This document shows, piece after piece, positions 7,842-15,029 of a DNA stretch of 44,948 nt. This DNA comes from DATCZB01 sp035513215 (GTDB taxonomy: Bacteria; Pseudomonadota; Gammaproteobacteria; Steroidobacterales; Rariloculaceae). Where the stretch lies: positions 1-44,948 of the forward strand of contig DATKCK010000086.1 in NCBI GenBank assembly GCA_035513215.1, written 5' to 3'. A model generated the notes under the pieces. It was not told the origin of the DNA, ran no database searches, and saw nothing but the letters and a program-made list of their open reading frames with translations. A program made the translations under genes and the position numbers. Each line of letters starts with the position of its first letter. Positions within the stretch are counted from its first letter, which is position 1.

Positions 7842-8720
7842 TCAATCCTGTTCCTCCTCGTCGCGCTTGACAAGGTGACCGTAAACCAGTTCCTCCGAGA
7901 ACGGAACGCACTTGAACTCCAGCATCTGGGCGCCCTCCTCGGTACGGCGGTAGAGCGGCAGGCGGATCGTCCACGGACGCGAATACAGGGTCGGATCCTC
8001 TATCGTCGCCTCGTAGTCGATGCGGTCGTCGCTGACCTTAGTGTAGCGCTCCGTGACGACCGTCGCTGCGCCGCGATGGTTCCCGGCTCGGTCGTACCAG
8101 GCGAGATCGTTGTTGCCGGTGACCTCGACGACGAGCGTGTCGCCCTCCCAGCGGCCGTTCGAGGTGCCCATCCAGGTCGGCACGACGGCCGCCTGCGGCT
8201 CACCCATGTTGACGACGCGATTGGCCGTTGCGAACTCGTAGGCGAACAGGATGTCCTGATTGCCCTGAACGATCTGGAACGGGTACGGCATGTAGGCCGC
8301 GCGCGGGATGCCCGGCATATAACACTTGGCCTCGGGGTCGGTTGCGGGCCAGCCGGCGCGGTTCTCGTCGCGCTGAGCCAGCGCCTCGGGCAGATACGGA
8401 ATCTCGCCATCGGGCCCGTCGACGTAGCTGATCCCGGCCGGGATCGCGGCAATGGCGCCGAGACCGGCGAACTGCGGAATATCCGCGGCCGAATGCGCCT
8501 CGAGATTCCAGTTCGCGAGCGTGTTGGTCTGCCAGATCCCGTTCAGGTCGGGCCTGCCGTCGAGACGGGAAAAAACGGCCGTCGCGCCGGCCTCGGGAGC
8601 CGCGTCGGCTTCAGGTGCCTGCGCGGCCGATTCGGACGAATCCTCCTGTGCGCAGGCTGCCCCGAGCATTAACACAATAGCTGCAAGACCGAGTGATGCA
8701 CCGGATGGCAGACGCACCAT
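7842..8720 (-). CDS. PDLxGxW-partner family protein, probable lipoprotein (292 aa)
   Basis: Two ATGs lie six bases apart. GAGGGGG abuts the upstream one (8726) and is correctly spaced for the ATG at 8720, so 8720 is chosen. The signal ends MLGAAC, which fits a type II (lipoprotein) cleavage site; a Ser/Glu/Ala-rich tether follows. The family motif DGRPDLNGIWQTN comes next, then Cys in AKCYMPGIPRAAYMPYPFQI, TSNGRWEGDTLVVEVTG, and the second Cys in LEFKCVPFSEE. The lipid anchor would hold this copy at a membrane, unlike its soluble relatives. It precedes the DUF6152 gene at 7396 and is divergent from the partner copy at 8876. Function unknown. Confidence 0.75.
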   Translation of the reverse strand: MVRLPSGASLGLAAIVLMLGAACAQEDSSESAAQAPEADAAPEAGATAVFSRLDGRPDLNGIWQTNTLANWNLEAHSAADIPQFAGLGAIAAIPAGISYVDGPDGEIPYLPEALAQRDENRAGWPATDPEAKCYMPGIPRAAYMPYPFQIVQGNQDILFAYEFATANRVVNMGEPQAAVVPTWMGTSNGRWEGDTLVVEVTGNNDLAWYDRAGNHRGAATVVTERYTKVSDDRIDYEATIEDPTLYSRPWTIRLPLYRRTEEGAQMLEFKCVPFSEELVYGHLVKRDEEEQD

Positions 8721-8812
8721 AATCATCCCCCTCTTTTTCGAGCCTTCGCGGGCTTTTGATCCCCAGGATGGTCAGGAGTTTCCAATGCGCCGGGCTCGGC
8801 TGTCAAACTACC

Positions 8813-8840
8813 TTGATTGTTACCCCGAATCGCCTATTCT
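8813..8840 (+). promoter_or_regulatory. Predicted promoter of the gene at 8876
   Basis: TTGATT (8813-8818) and TATTCT (8835-8840) are 16 bases apart, giving a transcription start near 8847 and a leader of about 30 bases. AGGGGG at 8865-8870 then serves the ATG at 8876. This is one of the better sigma70 matches in the window. Confidence 0.5.
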
Positions 8841-8875
8841 TAGCCGCAAGAACGATTTAGCCGCAGGGGGCCATC

Positions 8876-9919
8876 ATGCAGACCAAGCTATCCGGAGCCG
8901 GCATCGCCGCGCTGGCTGTGACCGCCGTCGCCGCGGGGATCGCGGCAGCCCAGGAGCCCCAGTACGACCCGAATTACGAGCCCCCGCGCACGCCGTGGGG
9001 AGACCCCGACCTTCAGGGCAAGTGGCCGGGCACGGCGATGGTCGGCGTGCCGATGGTGCGCCCGGAAGAGCTCGGCGAGCGCAACTGGCTGACCGAGGAG
9101 GAGTTCCAGGAGCGCGTGGCCAGGGCCGAGCGCCAGGCCGAGATCGACACCGCAGACTTCGATATCGAGGACGCCGCGAACACGCCGGGCGGCGCCGTCG
9201 GCGGCCCCGTCTCGCCGCCCCCGCATTGGCTCGAGCGCGGCGAGCCGCAGTATCAGGCCGGGCTGATCGTCGATCCGCCGAACGGGCAGTACCCGGCGCG
9301 CATCGACGCGCAAGAGGGCGGCGGCTTCGGCGGCCGCGGCGGCGGCGGTTTCGGCGGCAACAACGCGGATTCCTATCTCGACCGCAGCAACTACGATCGC
9401 TGCATCACGCGGGGCATCGCGGGCTCGATCCTGCCGGTCATCTACAACAACGGCAATCAGATCGTGCAGGGTCCGGGCTACGTCGCGCTTCTGAACGAGA
9501 TGATCCATGAGGCGCGCATCATCCCGCTCGACGGCCGGCCCCATGTGAGCTCCGACGTCCGCATGTGGATGGGCGATTCGCGCGGCTACTGGGACGGCAA
9601 CACGCTCGTCATCGAGACGAGAAACCTCAATGACCAGACCTCGATCGGCTCCAACGGCGGCGGCCGGGCGATCGATCAGGACGCGAGGCTCACGGAACGC
9701 CTCACACGCGTCTCCGACGACACGATCCTCTACTCGATGACGGTCGACGCCCCCGAGACCTGGGTCGCGCCGTGGACGTTCCAGTTCCCCTGGCAGCGCG
9801 AGGACGATTACGGCATGTTCGAGTACGCCTGCCACGAAGGCAATTACGCGATGTTCAACATCCTGAGCGGAGCGCGTGCCGAGGAGCGGCGAGCGGCCGA
9901 AGAAGCAGCCGGGGAATAA
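8876..9919 (+). CDS. PDLxGxW-partner family exported protein, long form (347 aa)
   Basis: A signal peptide (1-25, ending AAAQ) is followed by the family's fullest N-terminal motif, PPRTPWGDPDLQGKWPG. A charged helical insert (residues about 62-95) and a Gly-rich loop near residue 145 (EGGGFGGRGGGGFGG) separate it from the core. The core has Cys in YDRCITRGIAGS, RMWMGDSRGYWDGNTLVIET, a LTERLTRVSDDTILYSMTV segment and the closing Cys in MFEYACHEGNYAM. The C-terminal tail is rich in Glu and Arg. This domain family is strongly expanded in environmental Gram-negative genomes, but I know no assigned function. It probably shares a transcript with the dehydrogenase 7 bases downstream. Confidence 0.8.
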   Translation: MQTKLSGAGIAALAVTAVAAGIAAAQEPQYDPNYEPPRTPWGDPDLQGKWPGTAMVGVPMVRPEELGERNWLTEEEFQERVARAERQAEIDTADFDIEDAANTPGGAVGGPVSPPPHWLERGEPQYQAGLIVDPPNGQYPARIDAQEGGGFGGRGGGGFGGNNADSYLDRSNYDRCITRGIAGSILPVIYNNGNQIVQGPGYVALLNEMIHEARIIPLDGRPHVSSDVRMWMGDSRGYWDGNTLVIETRNLNDQTSIGSNGGGRAIDQDARLTERLTRVSDDTILYSMTVDAPETWVAPWTFQFPWQREDDYGMFEYACHEGNYAMFNILSGARAEERRAAEEAAGE

Positions 9920-9926
9920 GAGCTCG

Positions 9927-10808
9927 ATGAAGGTCGGATTCGTCGGCCTCGGCCGGATGGGCCGGGGCATGGCCCTGCGCATTCACGAGAACGGTCATGA
10001 GCTCGCCGTCTTCGACGCCGTCGCGGAAGCGACGGCGTCCCTCGCTGCGGCCGGCGCGCGCGTCGCCGCATCGGTCGCGGATCTCGCCGCGGATTCCGAA
10101 GTCGTCGTCTCGATGCTCGTCCATGACGCGGCGATCGAATCCGTCGCGCTGGGCGCCGACGGCCTTTGCGCATCCCTGCCCGAGGGCGGCGTTCACGTCG
10201 TCATGGGCACGCACGGCGTCGCGACGGTGCGCCGGCTCGAGGAAAGCCATCGCAAGGCGGGGCAAACGCTCGTCGCGGCACCGGTGCTCGGCCGGCCCGA
10301 CCTCGCAGCCTCGGGCCAGCTCGGCATCGTCGTCGCGGGTCCGGCGGACGCCGTAGCCCGCGTCGAGCCGCTGCTTTCGGTCCTGGGCCGCCGCACGTTC
10401 GTGGCCGGACCTAAGCCTGAATCGGCGACCGCGATCAAGCTCGCCAACAATGCCGTGCTCGGCTGCGCGATGGTGGCGATGGCCGAAGGCTTCGCGCTGA
10501 TCAGGAAGTACGGCGTGGCGCCGCAGGTCTTTCAGGACGTCATGACCGAAGGGCTGTTCTCGGCACCGGCTTACAAGATCTACGGCCAGAAGATGGTCGA
10601 CGAGAGCTTCGACGAGGTCGGTTCGCCGATCAGCGTCGGCCTGAAGGATGCGAAGCTGATCGCCGAGGCCGGCGCGCTCGCGCACGTGCCGATGCCGAGC
10701 CATAACGTCTATCTCGACCGCCTGATCGGCGCCACGGCCCACGGCGACGGCGAGCGCGACCAGGCCGTGCTCGGGCGGGAGCAGGCGCGGGCGGCGGGAA
10801 TGGAGTAG
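9927..10808 (+). CDS. NAD(P)-dependent beta-hydroxyacid dehydrogenase family (3-hydroxyisobutyrate dehydrogenase-like, 293 aa)
   Basis: The start at 9927 (MKVGFVGLGRMGRGMA) gives the Rossmann GxGxMGxxMA fingerprint at residues 6-15, the usual N-terminus of this family. The substrate loop is altered: HVVMGTHGVATVRRL stands where relatives have the xDxSTxxP type motif. The catalytic-Lys region ESATAIKLANNAVLG (Lys about 172) is intact, followed by GLFSAPAYKIYGQKM and an all-helical C-terminal dimerisation domain (PISVGLKDAKLIAEAGA). No signal peptide, so cytoplasmic. Members reduce or oxidise small beta-hydroxy acids or imines; the exact substrate cannot be read here. It follows the exported partner gene at 8876 by 7 bases, an unexpected pairing. 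Confidence 0.85.
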   Translation: MKVGFVGLGRMGRGMALRIHENGHELAVFDAVAEATASLAAAGARVAASVADLAADSEVVVSMLVHDAAIESVALGADGLCASLPEGGVHVVMGTHGVATVRRLEESHRKAGQTLVAAPVLGRPDLAASGQLGIVVAGPADAVARVEPLLSVLGRRTFVAGPKPESATAIKLANNAVLGCAMVAMAEGFALIRKYGVAPQVFQDVMTEGLFSAPAYKIYGQKMVDESFDEVGSPISVGLKDAKLIAEAGALAHVPMPSHNVYLDRLIGATAHGDGERDQAVLGREQARAAGME

Positions 10809-10868
10809 CGGCGCCAGGCCGATACGTCGTCGCGCCTCCGCGAGCTCGAACCGCCCGCCGCAGCCCGA

Positions 10869-10906
10869 CCCCGCTACAACGGCCAGACCCCACTACAGCG
10901 GCCAGA
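10869..10906. repeat. 19-bp imperfect tandem duplication across the SLC13 stop codon
   Basis: Two copies, 10869-10887 and 10888-10906, agree at 17 of 19 bases (CCCCGCTACAACGGCCAGA and CCCCACTACAGCGGCCAGA). The permease stop codon (10893-10895, minus strand) lies in the second copy; the first copy carries the same CTA downstream of the gene. See the finding on stop-codon duplications. Confidence 0.7.
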
Positions 10907-12662
10907 CCCGCGGAACGATCAGCACAGTGGTGATGCCCGCCACCACGTTGAGCGGCAGGCCGAAACGCAGGTAGTCCCCGAACCGGTAACCCCCCGGCCC
11001 GTACACCATCAGGTTGGTCTGGTAGCCGATCGGCGTCGCGAAGCTCGCCGACGCCGCCATCATGATCGTCACGGCAAACGGAAGCAGCGCCAACCCGGCC
11101 GCGCCGGCGGCCGCGCCGGCCAGCGGGTAGACCAGCACGGCCGCCGCATTGTTGGTGATGGATTCCGTTAGCAGCGCCGTGATCGCATACACGGCCGCCA
11201 GCAGCAGCCACGGCTGCCTACCGGCGACGGCGAGCAAGGAGCCCGCCATCGCGGCGGCGGCGCCGGACGTCGACAGCGCCTCGCCGAGCGCGATCGCGCC
11301 GACGATGACGAGCAGCACCTCGAGATCAACGCTGCGCATCGCGTCGCGCCCCCTTACGCAGCGGAACAGGATCATCGCGCCCGCGGCGAGAAACGCCGCG
11401 TTCAGCATCGGCATCAGGCCGGCCGTGACGACCGCGACCATTGCAGCGACGATCATCCATGCCGCCAATGCGCGCTCGCGACGCGGCACCGGCGGGTCGG
11501 ACAACGCGCGCACCAGAAGGAAATCGCGCGAGTTCTGATGAGCGCGCACGAACCCGCGCGCGCCCTCGACCAGCAGCATGTCGCCGGCTCGCAGCACGAT
11601 GTCGCCGACCTTGCCCTGGACCCGCTCGCCGTCACGGCCGACGGCGATGACGACGGCGCCATAACGCGCGCGAAAACCGCTCGCGCGCACGGTGCGGTTC
11701 GCGATCGGCGAGTTCGGGGCAACGATCGCCTCGACCAGGCGCCGGTCGGCGCGCGGCGTATCGAGCTTGAAGACCTGGTCGGTCGCGGGCGCAAGCCCGC
11801 GAATCTTCAGGAGGTCCGCGACCGACTCGGTAATGCCCGCGAAGACGAGACGGTCGTGGCGATCGAGCACGGCATCGGGGCCTACCGCGGCAAGCACGTG
11901 CCCGTCGCGCTGGATCTCCACCAGATACAAGCCCGGCAGATGGCGGAGCCCCGCTTCCTCGACGGTACGCCCCGCGAGCGACCCGTCGTCAGTCACGATC
12001 ATCTCGACCGTGTACTCGCGCGGATCGCTGAGCTCACCGATCGGAGCGATTCGCTCCGGCAGCAGCCAGCGCGCGAAGACCACGACATAGACGAGTCCGA
12101 CGATCGCGACCGGCAGCCCGACCCATGCGATCTCGAAGAACGCGAGCCCGCGCTCCGTCGCGTCCTCGATCAGCAGGCCGTTGACGATCAGGTTGGTGGA
12201 CGTGCCGATCAGCGTGCAGGTGCCGCCGAGTATGGCCGCGTAACTCAAGGGCAGCATCAGCTTCGACGTGGAAATCCGAAACTTGCGGGCCCAATCCGTT
12301 ACCAGCGGGATGAACGCGGCAACCACGGGCGTGTTGTTGATAAACGCGCTGATCACCATCACCGGCAGCATCATCCGCAGCTGTGCGGCGGCGACGCTGC
12401 GCGTGCGCCCGAAGATCCCCTGCACGGCCCCGCTCATTGCACCCGTCTCGCGCAGGCCCGCGACGACGATATAGAGCGCCGCAACCGTCAGCATGCCTTC
12501 GCTCGCGAAGCCCGCGACGGCCTCCGCCGGCGTCAATACGCCGGTCGTCAGCAACACGACCATACCTGCAAGCAGCACGAGGTACGGCGGGAGGCGCGTG
12601 CGCACGAGCATAGCTAGCGCAATGACGACCACGGCGGTCGCAATCCAGGCGTTGGTGCTCAT
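10893..12662 (-). CDS. SLC13-family permease with two RCK_C (TrkA-C) domains (589 aa)
   Basis: The architecture is that of the divalent-anion:Na+ symporter / ion-transporter superfamily: a first transmembrane bundle (residues about 1-200) with ISAFINNTPVVAAFIPLV and GGTCTLIGTSTNLIVNGLL, then two cytoplasmic RCK_C-like modules (about 205-375, DGSLAGRTVEEAGLRHLPGL and NSPIANRTVRASGFRARYGA), then a second bundle ending SITNNAAAVLVYPLAGAA and TPIGYQTNLMVYGPGGYRFG. Such proteins import sulfate, dicarboxylates or related anions; the substrate is not deducible. A TAAGAT hexamer only 10 bases upstream of the ATG suggests a very short leader. It is flanked by unrelated genes, and a duplicated segment spans its stop codon. 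Confidence 0.88.
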   Translation of the reverse strand: MSTNAWIATAVVVIALAMLVRTRLPPYLVLLAGMVVLLTTGVLTPAEAVAGFASEGMLTVAALYIVVAGLRETGAMSGAVQGIFGRTRSVAAAQLRMMLPVMVISAFINNTPVVAAFIPLVTDWARKFRISTSKLMLPLSYAAILGGTCTLIGTSTNLIVNGLLIEDATERGLAFFEIAWVGLPVAIVGLVYVVVFARWLLPERIAPIGELSDPREYTVEMIVTDDGSLAGRTVEEAGLRHLPGLYLVEIQRDGHVLAAVGPDAVLDRHDRLVFAGITESVADLLKIRGLAPATDQVFKLDTPRADRRLVEAIVAPNSPIANRTVRASGFRARYGAVVIAVGRDGERVQGKVGDIVLRAGDMLLVEGARGFVRAHQNSRDFLLVRALSDPPVPRRERALAAWMIVAAMVAVVTAGLMPMLNAAFLAAGAMILFRCVRGRDAMRSVDLEVLLVIVGAIALGEALSTSGAAAAMAGSLLAVAGRQPWLLLAAVYAITALLTESITNNAAAVLVYPLAGAAAGAAGLALLPFAVTIMMAASASFATPIGYQTNLMVYGPGGYRFGDYLRFGLPLNVVAGITTVLIVPRVWPL

Positions 12663-12762
12663 CGGGGCGGCATCTTAGCCGAATCGCCGAGACGCAGAAG
12701 CCCGCCGTTGCACGGGCGAGATCCGGTCCGGCGGCTCGCGGGCGCGGGTCTGGAACAGTCGC

Positions 12763-13257
12763 TCAGTCGGCCTCGGCGATTGCCTTCATGCTCTGAAGCG
12801 CGCCCTCGAACATCGTGCGCCGGCGCGCCATGTCCGCATCCTTGGCGGCCTGATCGGCCAGGTTCGAGACATCGTAGACCAGCGTGTACAGGATCTTCGA
12901 CGTGTCGTCCGTTACCGGCCGCGCCTCCATGAAGCCGTGATAGAGGTTGTAAAACTGCCCTTCGACGGCCGGTTGCGTATAGCCGTAAGACAGCTCCGTC
13001 TCGGCGACGAGTATCTCCGTCACGCGTCCCCCGGCCAGCACGCGCACCGTGCCCATGCCGCCGTCGCCGGACGTGATCTCGCAGTCGAGCCTGTTCAACC
13101 AGTCTGAAATGTCGCAGTAGCCGCCGACCTTGTCCCAGACTGCCTCGGCCGATCGGTCGACGTCGATTTCCATTTCGATCGTCACGTACTCCTGCCCCTG
13201 CGCGCTCGCCGCGGCGAGCAAGCCGGCCGCCGCGAGAACCGTTGATTTGCGTGACAT
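12763..13257 (-). CDS. Exported SRPBCC (START-like) family protein (164 aa)
   Basis: The signal peptide is residues 1-22 (ending AQGQ). The remainder fits a polyketide-cyclase/Bet v1-like fold: VTIEMEIDVDRSAEAVWDKVGGYCDISDWL at the start, a GTVRVLAGGRVTEILV strand, and a C-terminal amphipathic helix (a segment ending GALQSMKAIAEAD). Two Cys (in GYCDI and LDCEI) could form a periplasmic disulfide. SRPBCC domains bind hydrophobic ligands in a cavity; the ligand here is unknown. It is divergent from the DUF3237 gene at 13331 across a 73-base spacer, so the two may share regulation. Confidence 0.75.
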   Translation of the reverse strand: MSRKSTVLAAAGLLAAASAQGQEYVTIEMEIDVDRSAEAVWDKVGGYCDISDWLNRLDCEITSGDGGMGTVRVLAGGRVTEILVAETELSYGYTQPAVEGQFYNLYHGFMEARPVTDDTSKILYTLVYDVSNLADQAAKDADMARRRTMFEGALQSMKAIAEAD

Positions 13258-13330
13258 TGGGATGGACCCTCTTGTTCTTGTCGAAGTGTTAGCATCTTAC
13301 GCTACTTCGAACGTGTGGAGGAGTCGATCG

Positions 13331-13867
13331 ATGCGCATGCCGCGCCTTGCCCTTATCGGGATATCACTGTTATCGCCGGCCTGGCCAGCGCATTCCCAGG
13401 AGCTGCCGGAGCCACCGGAGCTCGAGTTCGCGTTCGAGGTTCGTGCCGAGGTCGCCGATCCGCTCGTCGTCGGCGAGCTGCCGAACGGCACACGCCGCAT
13501 CATCGACATTCTCGGCGGTACGGTCGAGGGGCCGGGCATCAGCGGCACGATCCGGCCCGGCGGTGCCGACTGGCAGATGATCCGCCGCGTGGACGGCTTC
13601 ACCGAGGTCGATGCGCGCTATACGATCGAGACGGACACGGGCTCGCTGATCTATGTATCCAACATCGGCATGCGTCACGCACCGCCCGACGTCATGCAGA
13701 GGCTGAATGCCGGCGAGACGGTCGATCAGTCCGATATCTATTTTCGCTGCGTGCCGAAGTTCGAGACCGGCGACCGGGAGCTCGAGTGGCTGATGCGATC
13801 GATCTTCGTCTGCACCGGCGAGCGCTATCCGAACGGCGTCATCATCCGATTCTTTCGCGTGCTCTGA
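13331..13867 (+). CDS. Exported DUF3237 family protein (178 aa)
   Basis: GGAGGAG ending about 8 bases before the ATG at 13331 fixes the start and excludes a 67-residue upstream extension. A signal peptide of 23 residues ends AHSQ. The rest matches DUF3237: LEFAFEVRAEVADPLVVGEL, PNGTRRIIDILGGTVEGPGI and GTIRPGGADWQMIRRVDGFT, then DARYTIETDTGSLIYVSNIG and the C-terminal FVCTGERYPNGVIIRFFRVL. DUF3237 proteins are small beta-barrel proteins of unknown function; most lack a signal peptide, so this exported form is less common. Its stop codon lies inside a 17-bp exact tandem repeat. Confidence 0.78.
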   Translation: MRMPRLALIGISLLSPAWPAHSQELPEPPELEFAFEVRAEVADPLVVGELPNGTRRIIDILGGTVEGPGISGTIRPGGADWQMIRRVDGFTEVDARYTIETDTGSLIYVSNIGMRHAPPDVMQRLNAGETVDQSDIYFRCVPKFETGDRELEWLMRSIFVCTGERYPNGVIIRFFRVL

Positions 13868-13890
13868 CGCAGCGCGTGCTCTGACGCAGC
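13857..13890. repeat. 17-bp exact tandem duplication across the DUF3237 stop codon
   Basis: GCGTGCTCTGACGCAGC occurs at 13857-13873 and again at 13874-13890. The gene's TGA (13865-13867) is in the first copy and an identical TGA is in the second. Seventeen bases is not a multiple of three, so the second copy is not an extension of the reading frame. Confidence 0.8.
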
Positions 13891-13919
13891 GCGCGTCCGG
13901 GCCTGTCCCGCCGTACCGG

Positions 13920-15029
13920 CTACCAGCGCAGGATCCGGCGCACAACGCCGTCGTTGCGAAACGCGTGCACGAGCGCGGCCCCGATGTGCGCCGCCATCGC
14001 AACGAGCAGCGCCCAGCAGGTCCAGAGGTGGAGATCGGAATAGAGCTGGTTCAGCTCCTCGTCCTCGCGCCCCCAGTATGGCAGCTCGAAGAGCCACCAG
14101 AATTCCGTTCCCCAGCCGCTGTAGGACGACGACATGTAACCCGTGATGCAAACGGCGAAGATCAGGACATAGAGCGCGACATGCCCGCCCAGCCTGACCT
14201 TCGTCATCAGCGGAGTCTCCGCCGGCACGGCCGCGAGCGCCTGCTTGCGCATGATGCGAATGAGCGCCATCGCGATCACCAGCAGCACGATCGTGATGCC
14301 GAGATTCTTGTGAAGCTGGAACGGAAACTCGCGATAGCGGAAGACATCCGACGGCAGCGGCAACGCCAGCATCCACCAGCTCGAGACGAACAGAAAGAAC
14401 ACCGATAGCGCGAGGAACCAGTGCGTGGCGACCTCGAAACGGCCATAAGCGATCGGCCCGGCCGTCGGCGCGGGCTGCACCGGCAACGAACGGCGCGCGA
14501 CGAGAAAGGCGAGTGCGAACGCCAGATGGATCGAGAACCAGAGCAGCGCCACGGGCAGGTGAATCGCGCGCAGGATCGGACCGGCCTGCTGAGCGGCGAC
14601 AAAGTGCCCGGCATTGACGGCCGCGAGCAGGACGAAGACGGCGACGCCGACTCGCGCGGCGCCGGTCCGGTAATTCGCGAGCGCGGCGCCCGCGCCAATG
14701 GACGCGATCGCGAGCAGCGTGCCGATGCCCGCGAGCCATGCCTGAGCGGACGAGAACCAGGCGGGCCGCGAGATGACGTAGCTGCGTACGTCCTCGACGA
14801 GCTGCTCGCATTCGGCAAAGCTCAGGCCTTCCTCCTCGAGCTCATCCTCGGGACACTCGGCCGCCGGCAACTCGAGACTCGGAGGCGTCATGTTCTCGAT
14901 GACGAGCTGGCGCATCCACTCGTTGCCCTCATGGGCCGTGAACAGCACGCCGAGCAGAATCGCGGCAACACCGAGCCAGCTCATCCAGGCGAGCCCGTTA
15001 GCGCCGCTACCCGGTTCGTTACCTGTCAT
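13920..15029 (-). CDS. Cytochrome b / b561-like membrane protein (369 aa)
   Basis: An N-terminal helix (residues about 12-32) is followed by a periplasm-like acidic segment with two Cys (AAECPEDELEEEGLSFAECE), three hydrophobic helices, and then a four-helix b-type core. Candidate heme ligands are His in GRFEVATHWFLALSVFF, FQLHKNLGI, RLGGHVALYVLIF and DLHLWTCWALLVAMAAHIGA. This fits the cytochrome b/b6 or Ni-Fe hydrogenase b-subunit/b561 superfamily. Its ATG overlaps the stop of the PQQ/cytochrome c gene by 4 bases (ATGA). It probably carries electrons between that periplasmic enzyme and the quinone pool, or the reverse; the direction is inference. Confidence 0.82.
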   Translation of the reverse strand: MTGNEPGSGANGLAWMSWLGVAAILLGVLFTAHEGNEWMRQLVIENMTPPSLELPAAECPEDELEEEGLSFAECEQLVEDVRSYVISRPAWFSSAQAWLAGIGTLLAIASIGAGAALANYRTGAARVGVAVFVLLAAVNAGHFVAAQQAGPILRAIHLPVALLWFSIHLAFALAFLVARRSLPVQPAPTAGPIAYGRFEVATHWFLALSVFFLFVSSWWMLALPLPSDVFRYREFPFQLHKNLGITIVLLVIAMALIRIMRKQALAAVPAETPLMTKVRLGGHVALYVLIFAVCITGYMSSSYSGWGTEFWWLFELPYWGREDEELNQLYSDLHLWTCWALLVAMAAHIGAALVHAFRNDGVVRRILRW

